A stretch of 64,000 bases of DNA. Source: an uncultured Collinsella sp. (lineage in GTDB: Bacteria; Actinomycetota; Coriobacteriia; Coriobacteriales; Coriobacteriaceae). Under the pieces are notes generated by a model that saw only the letters and a program-made list of their open reading frames with translations, was not told the DNA's origin and searched no databases. The DNA lies in the NCBI GenBank assembly GCA_902494195.1, contig CABUSH010000008.1:28149-92148 (forward strand). The letters run 5' to 3'. This document shows positions 35,320-43,980 of this stretch, piece by piece (positions within the stretch are counted from its first letter, which is position 1; each line of letters starts with the position of its first letter). The translations under genes and the position numbers were made by a program.

Positions 35320-35700
35320 TCATTCGTCGCTGCCCGGTTTGCGACGGTTGGCCTTTTTAATGGCGTTGAAGTGCTTGTCATTGAGCCTGCGCTGACGCGA
35401 TCGCTGTGGCACTTTGGTCTTGACGCGACGGCGCGGCGGACGCCCGCGACGCTCAAGCTCAGCGCGCAGCTTACGCAGGCAGCTACTACGGTTTTGGAAC
35501 TGACTGCGGCTCTCACGCGCCGTCACGGTAATTCCCGAAGGGATATGTTTCATACGCACCGCCGAGTCCGTCGTGTTGACGCCTTGTCCGCCCGGGCCCG
35601 TCGCGCGAAACACCTGAACCTCGCAATCGCGTGCCAACTCCTCGACCGACATCTCGGCAAAGCGCGCATACTCGCGCCAGCCCATCTTGTTCTCGTCCAT
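35320..35700 (-). CDS. Class I release-factor-like peptidyl-tRNA hydrolase (GGQ protein)
   Basis: 126 residues with the catalytic GGQ at 37-39 (FRATGPGGQGVNTTDSAVRM) and a strongly basic C-terminal tail (RRVKTKVPQRSRQRRLNDKH). The small size, lack of a codon-recognition domain and basic tail match the ArfB/YaeJ or RF-H-like group that rescues stalled ribosomes. ATG 35700 (MDENKMGWREYARFAEM) has AGGTGCTGAT just before it; a longer frame reaches into the xpt terminator and is rejected. Exact subgroup unresolved. Confidence 0.82.
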   Translation of the reverse strand: MDENKMGWREYARFAEMSVEELARDCEVQVFRATGPGGQGVNTTDSAVRMKHIPSGITVTARESRSQFQNRSSCLRKLRAELERRGRPPRRRVKTKVPQRSRQRRLNDKHFNAIKKANRRKPGSDE

Positions 35701-35720
35701 ATCAGCACCTCCCCTCATAC

Positions 35721-35755
35721 AAAAAATGTGACAAAGGGAAAGTCCCTTTGTCACA
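35721..35755 (-). terminator. Terminator of xpt
   Basis: TGTGACAAAGGGA (35727-35739) and TCCCTTTGTCACA (35743-35755) form a perfect 13-bp stem with a 3-base loop; on the minus strand it is followed by TTTTTT. Classic intrinsic terminator, 29 bp after the xpt stop. Confidence 0.92.
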
Positions 35756-35783
35756 TCGCATACCAATCGCTTGTGTTGCGCGC

Positions 35784-36362
35784 TTAGGCGAAGGTGATCT
35801 CGCCGGTCTCGCAGTCCATATCGGCGACACGGGCCAGGCTCTCGACGCGGAAGCCGCGCTCGCGGAGCTTATCGCCACCGCCCTGGAAGCCCTTCTCCAC
35901 CGCAATGCCAATACCGGACACCTCGGCACCCGCAGCCTCGCAAATCTTGATAAGACCCTCGAGCGCGCAGCCGTTGGCCAAGAAGTCGTCGATAATCAGG
36001 ACCTTGTCGCCCTCGGACAGGAAACGCTTACCAACGATGACCGGGTACTCCTTCTGCTTGGTAAAGGAGTAGATGGTCGTGGCATACTGCTCGCCGTCGA
36101 GGTTAATGGACTGCGCCTTCTTGGCAAAGACCACCGGCACACCGCCAAAATGCTGAGCCGCGATGCAAGCCATGCCAATGCCCGAAGCCTCAATCGTCAG
36201 GATCTTGTTGATCTCGACGCCCTCGAACAGACGGGCCCACTCGGCACCCATGTGGTCAAACAGCTCAACGTCGCACTGGTGGTTGAGGAAGGCATCAACC
36301 TTAAGGACGTTACCGGCCTTTACGATGCCGTCATGGCGAATACGATCCTCAAGCTCCTGCAT
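35784..36362 (-). CDS. xpt: Xanthine phosphoribosyltransferase
   Basis: 192 residues, same length class as Xpt. The PRPP-binding motif is DKVLIIDDFLANGCALEGLI; ILTIEASGIGMACIAAQHFG and VVFAKKAQSINLDGEQYATT are other family features. It converts xanthine and PRPP to XMP for purine salvage. GAAGGGG precedes ATG 36362 by 7 bases. In Gram-positives xpt is often controlled by a purine riboswitch; I could not recognise one in the 160 bp upstream. It ends at a strong intrinsic terminator. Confidence 0.9.
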   Translation of the reverse strand: MQELEDRIRHDGIVKAGNVLKVDAFLNHQCDVELFDHMGAEWARLFEGVEINKILTIEASGIGMACIAAQHFGGVPVVFAKKAQSINLDGEQYATTIYSFTKQKEYPVIVGKRFLSEGDKVLIIDDFLANGCALEGLIKICEAAGAEVSGIGIAVEKGFQGGGDKLRERGFRVESLARVADMDCETGEITFA

Positions 36363-36522
36363 GGCGCAACCCCTTCTCGCGGCAACGATACCGCGCGATT
36401 AATAAACGTTTGTTCGATAGTCTACCACGGACCGACCCCCGCCCGCCCCACAAGCCACATCGCACCACAAAGCCGCAAGACCAGTAGATAGGCCCGATTC
36501 ATGGCAAGCCTGCCTCCACAAG

Positions 36523-37827
36523 CTAATGGCGGGCGCGTATCCTCACCAAACGCACCATGGCAAGCGCGAAGCCCGCTGCGGCCACAGCCATGAGTACGTA
36601 GAATACCGAGCGAAAGCCAAACAGAAACACATCCGGACGGCCTGCAACAAAACTGGTCACGGCCTCGCCCATCGCCACGCTCATCTGCCCATACAGGATA
36701 TGCGACGCCACCGTAATGCCGAGTGCCATGCCAGCATAGCGCGCCAAACTGCCCAAACTGCCCGCAAAACCGAGCGCCTCGCGCGGAGCCGAGCCCATAT
36801 ACAGCGAGTTATTGGGGCTCTGGAAAATCGACGTACCGCACGACATAAATGCGACGCAGCACACGATCACGGGGATGGAAGAGTGCTTGTCGAGCGTGCT
36901 AACCGCAAAAAGGCCGCATACGTACACGCCCAGGCCGACTGCCGTGGGGCCCTCGCAGCCAACGCGGTCCGAAACCGTACCCGAAAGCGGACCGATAAAG
37001 GCATTCACCATCGGCAGCGCCAAAAACAGCAGGCCCGAAACGTCAGACCCAAACCCATGCGCATCCTGAAAATAGAACGGCAGAATAAACTCGGATGCGC
37101 CAATGCCAATGAACACGATGAGCATGCAGGCAAGGTTGATGGTGAAGGCCGAATTTGCAAAGCAGCGACGAGCGGCCTCGGCAAGGGGCATGGGACGTTC
37201 GCCGGCCTCTGGCCTAACATGCGGCAGCGTGTAGAGGCCCACGATAAACGAGATCACGCCAATGGGCAGGTTGATGAGGAAGATGCTCTCCCAGGGAAAA
37301 CTTGCCACCAGCATGCCACCGAGCACGGGGCCACACATCATGCCGAGGGCCACGAAGGTCGCGAGAATACCCATGGCACGGCCTCGTTCGCGCGCCGGAA
37401 ACGACTCGGTGATGATACCCATGTTGTTAGCCATGGCCGCCGCGCAACCGACGCCCTGAACAATGCGTGCCAGGATAAGAACCTCAAGCGAGGCCGAAAG
37501 GCCGCACAGCAGCGAACCGACCGAAAAGACGATGACGCCCAGCTGGAACACATTCACCTTGCCTCGCACGTCGCCCAGACGGCCAAACGGCAACATAGCC
37601 ACGCAAGTCGCAAGCAGATACACCGAGCTTACCAGCTGAATGCGATCGAGGCCCACGCCCAGCTCCTTTTGCATCACGGGCAGCGCCACGGTCACGACGG
37701 TCGAATCCAGACACACCATAAACGTCATGATGAGCACGGTAAACAGAATCGCCCACTTGTTCTTGCCATGGGTGTCGCCCTCTAGGGCAATGTGCTCGCG
37801 GCGCAGCTGCTCTGCAGTTTTCTCCAT
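36523..37827 (-). CDS. MFS drug-resistance-type efflux transporter (DHA2-like)
   Basis: 434-residue 12-14 helix transporter. The first helix has motif D1 (TFMVCLDSTVVTVALPVMQK), followed by motif A (LPFGRLGDVRGKVNVFQLG) and motif C-like GPVLGGMLVASFPWESIFLI, which is typical of drug/H+ antiporters. ATG 37827 (MEKTAEQLRREHIALEGD) is chosen because AAAGG lies 6 bases upstream; a second ATG two codons earlier is too close. It stands alone between two minus-strand units. Substrate unknown. Confidence 0.85.
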   Translation of the reverse strand: MEKTAEQLRREHIALEGDTHGKNKWAILFTVLIMTFMVCLDSTVVTVALPVMQKELGVGLDRIQLVSSVYLLATCVAMLPFGRLGDVRGKVNVFQLGVIVFSVGSLLCGLSASLEVLILARIVQGVGCAAAMANNMGIITESFPARERGRAMGILATFVALGMMCGPVLGGMLVASFPWESIFLINLPIGVISFIVGLYTLPHVRPEAGERPMPLAEAARRCFANSAFTINLACMLIVFIGIGASEFILPFYFQDAHGFGSDVSGLLFLALPMVNAFIGPLSGTVSDRVGCEGPTAVGLGVYVCGLFAVSTLDKHSSIPVIVCCVAFMSCGTSIFQSPNNSLYMGSAPREALGFAGSLGSLARYAGMALGITVASHILYGQMSVAMGEAVTSFVAGRPDVFLFGFRSVFYVLMAVAAAGFALAMVRLVRIRARH

Positions 37828-37854
37828 ATCCATCCTTTCGAGTGGCCCAACGCG

Positions 37855-37900
37855 AAAACGGGGCCCCAATCGCCTGCAAACAGTCGCGATTGGGGCCCCG
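37855..37900 (-). terminator. Terminator after the O-acetylhomoserine sulfhydrylase gene
   Basis: CGGGGCCCCAATCGC (37859-37873) pairs perfectly with GCGATTGGGGCCCCG (37886-37900) around a 12-base loop, and TTTT follows on the minus strand. It lies 68 bp after the stop codon and just before the MFS start. Confidence 0.8.
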
Positions 37901-37968
37901 CCTACGGAATCGGAACGAAAGGTCGCCGAAGCTTTCTGCCAGCATCGGCGCCTCGCACGTACGCTAGG

Positions 37969-39252
37969 CTAGCACTGCTCGAGTGCCTGCTCAAGGTCGG
38001 CAATCAGATCGGCCGTGTCCTCGAGGCCGCACGACAGGCGCACCATGTCGGCGGAGATGCCACAGGCGATGAGCTCCTCATCGTTCATCTGGCGATGCGT
38101 GGCGTTGGCAGGATGCAGGCAGCAAGTGCGGGCGTCGGCCACGTGCGTGGCGATCTGGGCGAGCTTGAGGCTCTTCATAAAGGTCTCGGCCGCCGCGCGA
38201 CCACCGTTAAAGCCAAAGCTCACGACGCCGCAGGTACCGTTGGGCATGTACTTCTGAGCGATGTCATAGTACTTATCGCCCTCCAGGCCCGGATAGCTCA
38301 CGAAGCGTACCTTGGGATGGCTCTGCAGGAACTTGGCAACGGCCAGGCCGTTCTCACAATGACGCGGCATGCGCACATGCAGGCTCTCGAGTGAGCTGTT
38401 CAGGAAGAAGGCCGCCTGAGGGTTCTGCATGGGGCCGAGGTCACGCATGAGCTGTGCGGTGGCCTTGGTAATGAAAGCGCCCTCGCGACCGAACTTCTCG
38501 GCATAGGTCACGCCGTGGTAGCTCTCATCGGGCGCAGTAAGACCCGGGAACTTGTCCGCATGGGCCATCCAGTCAAACTGGCCGTGGTCGACGATCACGC
38601 CGCCCAGGTAGGCAGCATGTCCATCCATGTACTTGGTGGTGGAGTGCGTCACGATGTCGGCGCCCCACTCAAAGGGACGGCACATCACGGGCGTCGGGAA
38701 GGTGTTGTCGACCATCAGTGGCACGCCGTGGTCATGTGCGGCCTTGGCAAAGCGCTCAATATCGAGCACGGCAAGGGCGGGGTTGGCGATGGTCTCGCCA
38801 AAGACAAGCTTGGTGTTGGGCTGGAAGGCCGCCTCGAGCTCCTCATCGGTGCAGTCGGGGGCAACGAATGTGCAGGTCAAGCCCATGCGACCCATGGTGT
38901 GAGCCAGCAGGTTGTAGGTACCGCCGTAGATGGCAGAGCTTGCGACCACGTGATCGCCGGCACCGGCCACGTTAAAGATCGCGAGGAAGTTTGCAGCCAT
39001 GCCCGAGCTCGTGAGCATCGCAGCGGAGCCGCCCTCCATCTCGCAGATCTTGGCGGCAACCAGGTCGCACGTGGGATTCTGTAGACGGCTGTAGAAGTAG
39101 CCCGACTCCTCAAGGTCGAAAAGCTTGCCCATATGCTCGGACGTGTCGTACTTCCACGTGGTTGACTGGTAGATAGGCACCTGACGCGGCTCTGCATCAC
39201 CCGGGCGATAACCGCCCTGAACACACGTCGTACCGATGGTCTGCTCGCTCAT
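37969..39252 (-). CDS. O-acetylhomoserine aminocarboxypropyltransferase / cysteine synthase-type PLP enzyme
   Basis: 427 residues of the Cys/Met metabolism PLP family (MetY-like). N-terminus MSEQTIGTTCVQGGYRPGDA; YSRLQNPTCDLVAAKICEME; the PLP lysine is in VTHSTTKYMDGHAAYLGGVI; the substrate-site TRCCLHPANATHR-like segment appears as ADARTCCLHPANATHRQMND. It makes homocysteine from O-acetylhomoserine and sulfide (or cysteine from O-acetylserine). GGGAG precedes ATG 39252 by 6 bases; a TTG two codons earlier is less likely. A monocistronic unit with its own terminator. Confidence 0.88.
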   Translation of the reverse strand: MSEQTIGTTCVQGGYRPGDAEPRQVPIYQSTTWKYDTSEHMGKLFDLEESGYFYSRLQNPTCDLVAAKICEMEGGSAAMLTSSGMAANFLAIFNVAGAGDHVVASSAIYGGTYNLLAHTMGRMGLTCTFVAPDCTDEELEAAFQPNTKLVFGETIANPALAVLDIERFAKAAHDHGVPLMVDNTFPTPVMCRPFEWGADIVTHSTTKYMDGHAAYLGGVIVDHGQFDWMAHADKFPGLTAPDESYHGVTYAEKFGREGAFITKATAQLMRDLGPMQNPQAAFFLNSSLESLHVRMPRHCENGLAVAKFLQSHPKVRFVSYPGLEGDKYYDIAQKYMPNGTCGVVSFGFNGGRAAAETFMKSLKLAQIATHVADARTCCLHPANATHRQMNDEELIACGISADMVRLSCGLEDTADLIADLEQALEQC

Positions 39253-39437
39253 ATCCAACTCCCTTACTTGGGTTTTGTTTTTATTCGGTTCACGATACCG
39301 CTACCCCGCACCCCTCTCAACCCATCCCGCCGATAGGTTATTGGACAAATGAACCAGGGGCATTCGTCTCAGCCTTAGGCATTTATTCGATAGATAAAAA
39401 TGAGGCATCCATGAAGCTCTCGATGATTACACGCACC

Positions 39438-39469
39438 GTCACGGGTACCATAGGCGGGTACACCGTGAC
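39438..39469 (+). promoter_or_regulatory. Hairpin in the leader of the C_GCAxxG_C_C protein gene
   Basis: GTCACGGGTACC (39438-39449) can pair with GGTACACCGTGAC (39457-39469) with one bulged base. It ends 5 bases before the AAGGAG ribosome site of the downstream gene, so folding could limit initiation. Confidence 0.4.
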
Positions 39470-39482
39470 CAAGGAGACAACG

Positions 39483-39929
39483 ATGAAGCAAATCGATACG
39501 GCCCAGCTCGACATCATCGCCTGTCAGGCTCAGGCTGCCGAATACCACGCCCGTGGCTTCAACTGCGCCCAGGCCGTCGCCTGCACGCTCGCGCCCGCCG
39601 TCGGGCTCGACCCCCAGGTCGCCTTTACCCTCACCGAGGGCTTTGGCGCCGGAATGGGCGGCATGACCGAAACCTGCGGCGCCATCTCGGGCGCCGTGGC
39701 CATCATGGGCTTTGTAATGAGCGACGGCATGGAAAACCCCAAGACCAAGGGCCAGACCTACAAGCTGTCGCGCGAAATCGCCAAGCGTTTTGGCGAGAAG
39801 AACACGACGACCGTCTGCGGCACGCTCAAGGGCATCGGATCGGACAAGGGTCCGCTACGCAGCTGCCCCGGCTGCATCGATGATGCCGTCGAGATCGCCT
39901 GCGATGTGCTAAAGCAGCTCGCCGAGTAA
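39483..39929 (+). CDS. C_GCAxxG_C_C family redox-active protein
   Basis: 148-residue cysteine-rich protein. The family pattern is complete: FNCAQAVACTLAP, GFGAGMGGMTETCGAISGAV, TTTVCGTLKGIG and LRSCPGCIDDAVEIACDVL. Such proteins are common in strict anaerobes and are thought to hold a redox-active disulfide or metal site; partners and reaction are unknown. ATG 39483 (MKQIDTAQLDIIACQAQAAE) has AAGGAG upstream; 24 additional in-frame codons upstream lack a ribosome site. It is divergent from the sulfhydrylase gene. Confidence 0.82.
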   Translation: MKQIDTAQLDIIACQAQAAEYHARGFNCAQAVACTLAPAVGLDPQVAFTLTEGFGAGMGGMTETCGAISGAVAIMGFVMSDGMENPKTKGQTYKLSREIAKRFGEKNTTTVCGTLKGIGSDKGPLRSCPGCIDDAVEIACDVLKQLAE

Positions 39930-39941
39930 ACGGCAGCGACA

Positions 39942-39995
39942 GAAAAACGACGGCCGGCGCGCATGGGATTCATCCAAAAGCACGCCGGCCGTCGT
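39942..39995 (-). terminator. Terminator of yigZ
   Basis: ACGACGGCCGGCG (39947-39959) pairs with CGCCGGCCGTCGT (39983-39995); TTTTT follows on the minus strand. It lies 2 bp after the yigZ stop and also ends the convergent gene. Confidence 0.8.
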
Positions 39996-39997
39996 CG

Positions 39998-40633
39998 TCA
40001 GAACTCCGCAAACTCGGGAGCGCCGACCTCAATCGCCTCGCGCCCCGCCATAAGCTCGCGCATCTTAGCGCAAAACGGCTCCTGCTCCCCCGTCTTAAAC
40101 ACTAAATGAACCGTCACGGCATCCGCGTAATCGGTATCCGAAACCTTGGCACCCGAATCCTGCGCCAAACGAAGCACGTGCTCATACTGCGGATAGGCCA
40201 CATGCACGTCAACCGGCACGACGCTTGTCATCTCAACGATCTGCCCGGCCTCCTGAGCCGCGGCCACTGCCGCCTGCGTCGCCGCGGTATAGGCGCGCAC
40301 CAAGCCACCCGGTCCCAATAACGTGCCGCCAAAATAGCGCGTCACCACGCAGCAAACATTTTTGAGCTCTGCGCCGCGCAGTGCCTCGAGCGTCGGCATG
40401 CCGCTCGTGCGGCTCGGCTCACCGTCATCGCTCTGACGTTCACGTCCATCGACTAAAATCCACGCAGGAACATTGTGCCGAGCGTCGTAATGACGCTTAC
40501 GAACCATCTCGATAAAGGCATTCGCCTCATCCTCGGACTCAATATGGACCAGCTGGGCAATAAACCGGCTCTTGCGGTCCACAAACTCGCCCGAAACCTC
40601 AATATTCGATTGCAAAGTTAAATAGCTGTCCAA
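39998..40633 (-). CDS. yigZ: YigZ/IMPACT family protein
   Basis: 211 residues. DRKSRFIAQLVHIESEDEAN and RKRHYDARHNVPAWILVDGR with SDDGEPSRTSGMPTLEALRG, then VTRYFGGTLLGPGGLVRAYT, are the YigZ N-terminal domain; the C-terminal 80 residues form the DUF1949-like ferredoxin fold. Function in bacteria is not settled; homologues in yeast and mammals act in translation control. No ATG fits; a TTG at 40633 has GAGGGG 5 bases upstream, and a TTG one codon earlier is possible. Confidence 0.85.
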   Translation of the reverse strand: MDSYLTLQSNIEVSGEFVDRKSRFIAQLVHIESEDEANAFIEMVRKRHYDARHNVPAWILVDGRERQSDDGEPSRTSGMPTLEALRGAELKNVCCVVTRYFGGTLLGPGGLVRAYTAATQAAVAAAQEAGQIVEMTSVVPVDVHVAYPQYEHVLRLAQDSGAKVSDTDYADAVTVHLVFKTGEQEPFCAKMRELMAGREAIEVGAPEFAEF

Positions 40634-40750
40634 CAAAGCCCCTCAACAAAACTAAGCGCGGCAACAAACAGCCTCAATAATACGGCAAAGGCCGTACTGA
40701 TAAACACAGTAAATAGAACGGCGACGCCAATGACCAGGCAAAAACAGCGA

Positions 40751-40848
40751 GACGGCGTCAGCTGAGTCGATTTGGCCCGAAAGAGGAGGGAGCACGCCTT
40801 ATGGCGGCGACCGACGAATGAGCGCCAAATCGGCCAGCTAACGCCGTC
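40751..40848. repeat. Structured repeat A, copy 2
   Basis: Arms GACGGCGTCAGCTGAGTCGA (40751-40770) and TCGGCCAGCTAACGCCGTC (40830-40848), extended by ATTTGGC/GCCAAAT, enclose a core starting GAAAGAGGAGGG (40779) and ending CCGACGAATGAG (40822) with inner GCC-TTAT-GGC. It matches copies at 18704 and 43842 in core but not in arm sequence, so the fold is conserved while the stem has diverged. It sits just past the 3' end of RNase P RNA. Confidence 0.8.
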
Positions 40849-40865
40849 GCAGCGTCAACTTAGTT

Positions 40866-41227
40866 GCTGAGTGGGCCTATAAGCCGGGTTCTGTCGTGAA
40901 CGGTCATTTATCTTGTCTGCACGTTACCATGCAGCTCCACGCACGCTACCCGAACGCGGACCGGGCCGGCCCGTAGCGTTCCTATTCGCGCTTGCTCCGG
41001 ATGGGGCTTGCCAAGCCGCCGTGTTGCCACGACGCTGGTGGTCTCTTACACCACCGTTTCAGCTTTTCCCTTTACGCCTTGCGACGCAGGTGGGAGTCTT
41101 CTTTTCTGCGGCGCTTTCCGTCGGATCACTCCGCCCGGCCGTTAGCCGGCATCCCGCCCTCTGGAGCCCGGACTTTCCTCACGCGTGCTGCAAGCAGCAC
41201 ATCGCGCAACCGTCTGGCCCACTCAGC
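40866..41227 (-). ncRNA. rnpB: RNase P RNA, bacterial class A
   Basis: About 362 nt. The 12-bp P1 helix is GCTGAGTGGGCC at the 5' end against GGCCCACTCAGC at the 3' end. The diagnostic 5' phrase GAGGAAAGTCCGGGCTCC and the 3' phrase CGACAGAACCCGGCTTA are both present in the right order on the minus strand. It processes tRNA 5' ends. A TACACT box lies just upstream of the 5' end. Ends were set from P1 pairing and may be off by a few bases. Confidence 0.95.
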
Positions 41228-41491
41228 AGTGCAAGAGTGTAACACACCGTTGCCACAGGCAATGGCACAACGCAAACGCTCGACACGATATACCAAGAAC
41301 CGCCATGAGCTACAATGGTCCTGTCGATGGGCAACGTCGTCAGTCGAGACGCGACCGCGCTCCGCACCCCTCCGTCTACTCGGTGTGTTCCCGCCTCCTC
41401 CCCGAGGCGGGATGTCGGCATTTTTCACGCACCGACAACCCAATAACCTGTGGACAGCCCGGGCAGTATCGCGTACCTCAGCAGCAAATGC
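41228..41491. other. Intergenic region upstream of rnpB
   Basis: No gene is seen. Reading toward rnpB, TTGCCT and TACACT (15 bp apart) lie immediately before the RNA 5' end and are the likely promoter, though the spacing is short. A CCCGCCTC/GAGGCGGG hairpin at 41390-41411 is followed on the plus strand by GGCATTTTT. Confidence 0.4.
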
Positions 41492-41525
41492 AAAAAGGGA
41501 CCCGTCCATTGCGGACGGATCCCTT
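41492..41525 (-). terminator. Terminator of rpsA
   Basis: On the minus strand AAGGGATCCGTCC pairs with GGACGGGTCCCTT (one G-U) around GCAAT, followed by TTT. It lies 24 bp after the rpsA stop. Confidence 0.85.
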
Positions 41526-41549
41526 AAAACAAGTGATCGTCAAACCGAT

Positions 41550-42716
41550 TTACTCGGCGTCGGTCTCCTCGTCCTTCTTCTCGGAAGGCAGCGGGGTAAC
41601 CTCGATCTCGACGCCCAGAGTCTCAGCAGCAGACTTCATGGACAGGGAGATACGACGACGGTCGAGGTCGATCTCCATGACCTTGACCTGAACCTTGTCG
41701 CCCACGTGGGTGACCTGAGAAGGCTGGTCGACGTGCTTGTTGGCCATCTCGGAGATGTGCACCAGACCCTCGATGCCCTCGCCCAGGTCGACGAAAGCGC
41801 CGAACGGGACAAGCTTGGTCACAGTGCCCTCGACGATAGCGCCGACGGGGTACTTCTTGACCAGTGCGCGCCACGGATCCTCGGTGGTCTGCTTGAGACC
41901 CAGGGAGATGCGCTCGCGGTTGAGATCGACGTCGAGAACCTCGACCTCGACCTCCTGGCCGACCTTGACAACCTCGGAAGGATGGTTGACGTGGTTCCAG
42001 GAGAGCTCGGAAATGTGGATGAGGCCGTCGATACCGCCGAGGTCGACGAAGGCGCCGAAGTCGACGATGGAGGAAACGGTGCCCTGGAGACGCATGCCAG
42101 ACTTGAGCTTGGACAGGATCTCGGAGCGCTCGGCCTTACGGGACTCCTCGAGCACGACGCGACGGGAGAGGACGACGTTGTTGCGGTTGCGGTCCATCTC
42201 GATGACGCGAGCCTCGATGCGGGTGCCCATGTAGGAGGTGAGGTCCTTGACACGACGGAGGTCGACGAGGGAAGCGGGCAGGAAGCCACGCAGGCCGATG
42301 TCGAGGATCAGGCCGCCCTTGACAACCTCGATAACCTCGCCCTCGACGTTCTCGCCGGAGTTGAACTTCTCCTCGATGCGGTTCCAAGCACGCTCGTACT
42401 CGGCACGCTTCTTGGACAGGACCAGACGACCGTCCTTGTCCTCCTTCTGGAGAACCAGAGCCTCGATGGGATCACCGAGTGCAACGATGTCTGCAGGGTT
42501 AGCGTCCTTGCGGATGGACAGCTCGCGGACCGGGATAACGCCCTCGGACTTGAATCCGATGTCAACGAGCACCTCGTCATGCTCGATCTTAACGACAGTG
42601 CCGTTAACGAGATCGCCCTCATCAAAGTCGGTAATCGTACCGTCGATGAGGTTGTTCATCTCCTCCTCATTGACATCGTCAAGAGAGAAAATGGACGAGT
42701 TCTGAATCTCACTCAA
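41550..42716 (-). CDS. rpsA: 30S ribosomal protein S1
   Basis: 388 residues with four S1 RNA-binding repeats: residues ~33-103 (GDLVNGTVVKIEHDEVLVDI), ~121-186 (GGLILDIGLRGFLPASLVDL), ~205-273 (GTVSSIVDFGAFVDLGGIDG) and ~290-358 (GTVTKLVPFGAFVDLGEGIE), then a short acidic tail. Actinobacterial S1 usually has four repeats, fewer than the six of E. coli. It helps mRNA binding to the 30S subunit. AAAGGGG lies before ATG 42716. The gene is followed by an intrinsic terminator and then rnpB. Confidence 0.93.
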   Translation of the reverse strand: MSEIQNSSIFSLDDVNEEEMNNLIDGTITDFDEGDLVNGTVVKIEHDEVLVDIGFKSEGVIPVRELSIRKDANPADIVALGDPIEALVLQKEDKDGRLVLSKKRAEYERAWNRIEEKFNSGENVEGEVIEVVKGGLILDIGLRGFLPASLVDLRRVKDLTSYMGTRIEARVIEMDRNRNNVVLSRRVVLEESRKAERSEILSKLKSGMRLQGTVSSIVDFGAFVDLGGIDGLIHISELSWNHVNHPSEVVKVGQEVEVEVLDVDLNRERISLGLKQTTEDPWRALVKKYPVGAIVEGTVTKLVPFGAFVDLGEGIEGLVHISEMANKHVDQPSQVTHVGDKVQVKVMEIDLDRRRISLSMKSAAETLGVEIEVTPLPSEKKDEETDAE

Positions 42717-43031
42717 AGGTGGACCCCTTTCGAACTACGGGGCCCCGATTGCTAGGACCTACAGAAGGGTGCGACAAGCACACAACGTTTAGGAACACTC
42801 GGGAGCCGACAGATACTAATGTGACGCTTATGCAATCACGTTCGTATAGGTTACGGGGAAATGAGTTCGATTTCAAGCGTGAACTGCGATTTTTTACTCG
42901 TGTGGAGACTTTTTCGTAATCTTATGAACACACGTCTCCACAACTTGACGATAACCAGCCAGGCATTTGGCTTTGGAGTAAAGTATCCAGAGCCAACGAC
43001 TCTAGATCTAATTTACGAGAAAGGTGCCCGC
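42717..43031. promoter_or_regulatory. Divergent control region between rpsA and a HAD hydrolase
   Basis: No gene is seen in these 315 bp. GTGGAGAC at 42902-42909 and GTCTCCAC at 42934-42941 form an 8-bp inverted repeat over an AT-rich centre that could be an operator. The rpsA side has a long 5' leader; no clean -35/-10 pair was fixed. Confidence 0.35.
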
Positions 43032-43790
43032 GTGCTCAAAGCAGTCGTTTTCGATATGGACGAGACGCTTCTTAGCATCAACCTCAACGCGTTCATCCTT
43101 CGCTATTTTAAGGATGTCTCATCGATGCTCGCGGATATCGGGCGCCGCAGCCGCGGTGGCACGATGGCACGCCTCGGCACCATCTTGGTCGACCTCAACG
43201 CCAATCGCCGCAGTGGCACGGACAATCGCACCAATCTTGAGTTTTACCGCACCGAGGTCGAGCGCAGGTGCGGCATCTGCCTCTCCGATCCCATCATCTA
43301 CGAGGCGTTTACCTACTATGAGCGCGAAGTCCTGCCGTACAAGAACGACGATGTCATTAACGCCCACGCCATGCCGGGCGCACACGCCGCGCTCCAGGCC
43401 GTACAGGACGCAGGGCTGCGTTGCGCGCTCTTTACCAACCCCAGCTTTCCCCAGGGAGCCATCGAGTGCCGCATGGGTTGGGGCGACCTGGCCGACGCTC
43501 CCTTTGAGCTCGTCACGCACATGGGAAACGCCACCCGCTGCAAGCCCGATGCCACCTACTATCTAGAGCAGCTTCAGGTGATGGGGCTCGAACCGCACGA
43601 GGTCCTTATGGTGGGCAACGATCCCAAACGCGACTTCCCGTCCCCCAATTGCGACATCCAAACCGCCTTTGTGGGCCAGGGCAAGCCCAGCCGAGCCACC
43701 TGGCGCGGAACCATGGAAGACTTCGCCCGCGACTTTAACGCCGTAGTAGAAGCCTTCTACGAACACCAAGTAGCCGACGAACTGTCATAG
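43032..43790 (+). CDS. HAD-superfamily hydrolase
   Basis: 252 residues. HAD motif I is VVFDMDETLLS (nucleophile Asp8, Asp10), motif II RCALFTNPSFPQG, and motifs III/IV KPDATYYLEQLQVMGLEPHE with VLMVGNDPKRDF. An inserted helical cap spans roughly residues 20-110. A phosphatase is likely; the substrate is unknown. The GTG at 43032 has AAAGGTG upstream and places motif I near the N-terminus as usual; the longer frame starting 57 codons earlier shows no ribosome site and crosses the control region. Confidence 0.8.
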   Translation: MLKAVVFDMDETLLSINLNAFILRYFKDVSSMLADIGRRSRGGTMARLGTILVDLNANRRSGTDNRTNLEFYRTEVERRCGICLSDPIIYEAFTYYEREVLPYKNDDVINAHAMPGAHAALQAVQDAGLRCALFTNPSFPQGAIECRMGWGDLADAPFELVTHMGNATRCKPDATYYLEQLQVMGLEPHEVLMVGNDPKRDFPSPNCDIQTAFVGQGKPSRATWRGTMEDFARDFNAVVEAFYEHQVADELS

Positions 43791-43841
43791 GACCCCTCGC
43801 TCCAAACAAAATAGCGCCGCAGGTTGAGCATAAGTCAGCGA

Positions 43842-43940
43842 AAACGCCCCTAAGCGAGCAATGTGCCTTGAAAGAGGAGGGCATAGGCCTTCTGGCCATG
43901 CCCGACGATTGAAAGGCAGATTGCTCGCTTAGGGGCGTTT
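43842..43940. repeat. Structured repeat A, copy 3
   Basis: Near-perfect arms: AAACGCCCCTAAGCGAGCAA (43842-43861, continuing TGTGCCT) and TTGCTCGCTTAGGGGCGTTT (43921-43940). Core GAAAGAGGAGGGCAT...ATGCCCGACGATTGAA at 43870-43913 with inner hairpin GGGCAT-A-GGCC-TTCT-GGCC-ATGCCC. Best-folded of the three copies. It lies between the convergent HAD and cysteine desulfidase genes and may double as a terminator. Confidence 0.85.
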
Positions 43941-43980
43941 GCAGCGTCGACTGGTTACGCGGTTTGGTAAAACCGCGTAA

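Noticed and set aside
41126..42755. Frames over rnpB and opposite rpsA
   Set aside because: The RNA gene is fixed by its conserved ends and P1 helix; the plus-strand frames are shadows of S1.
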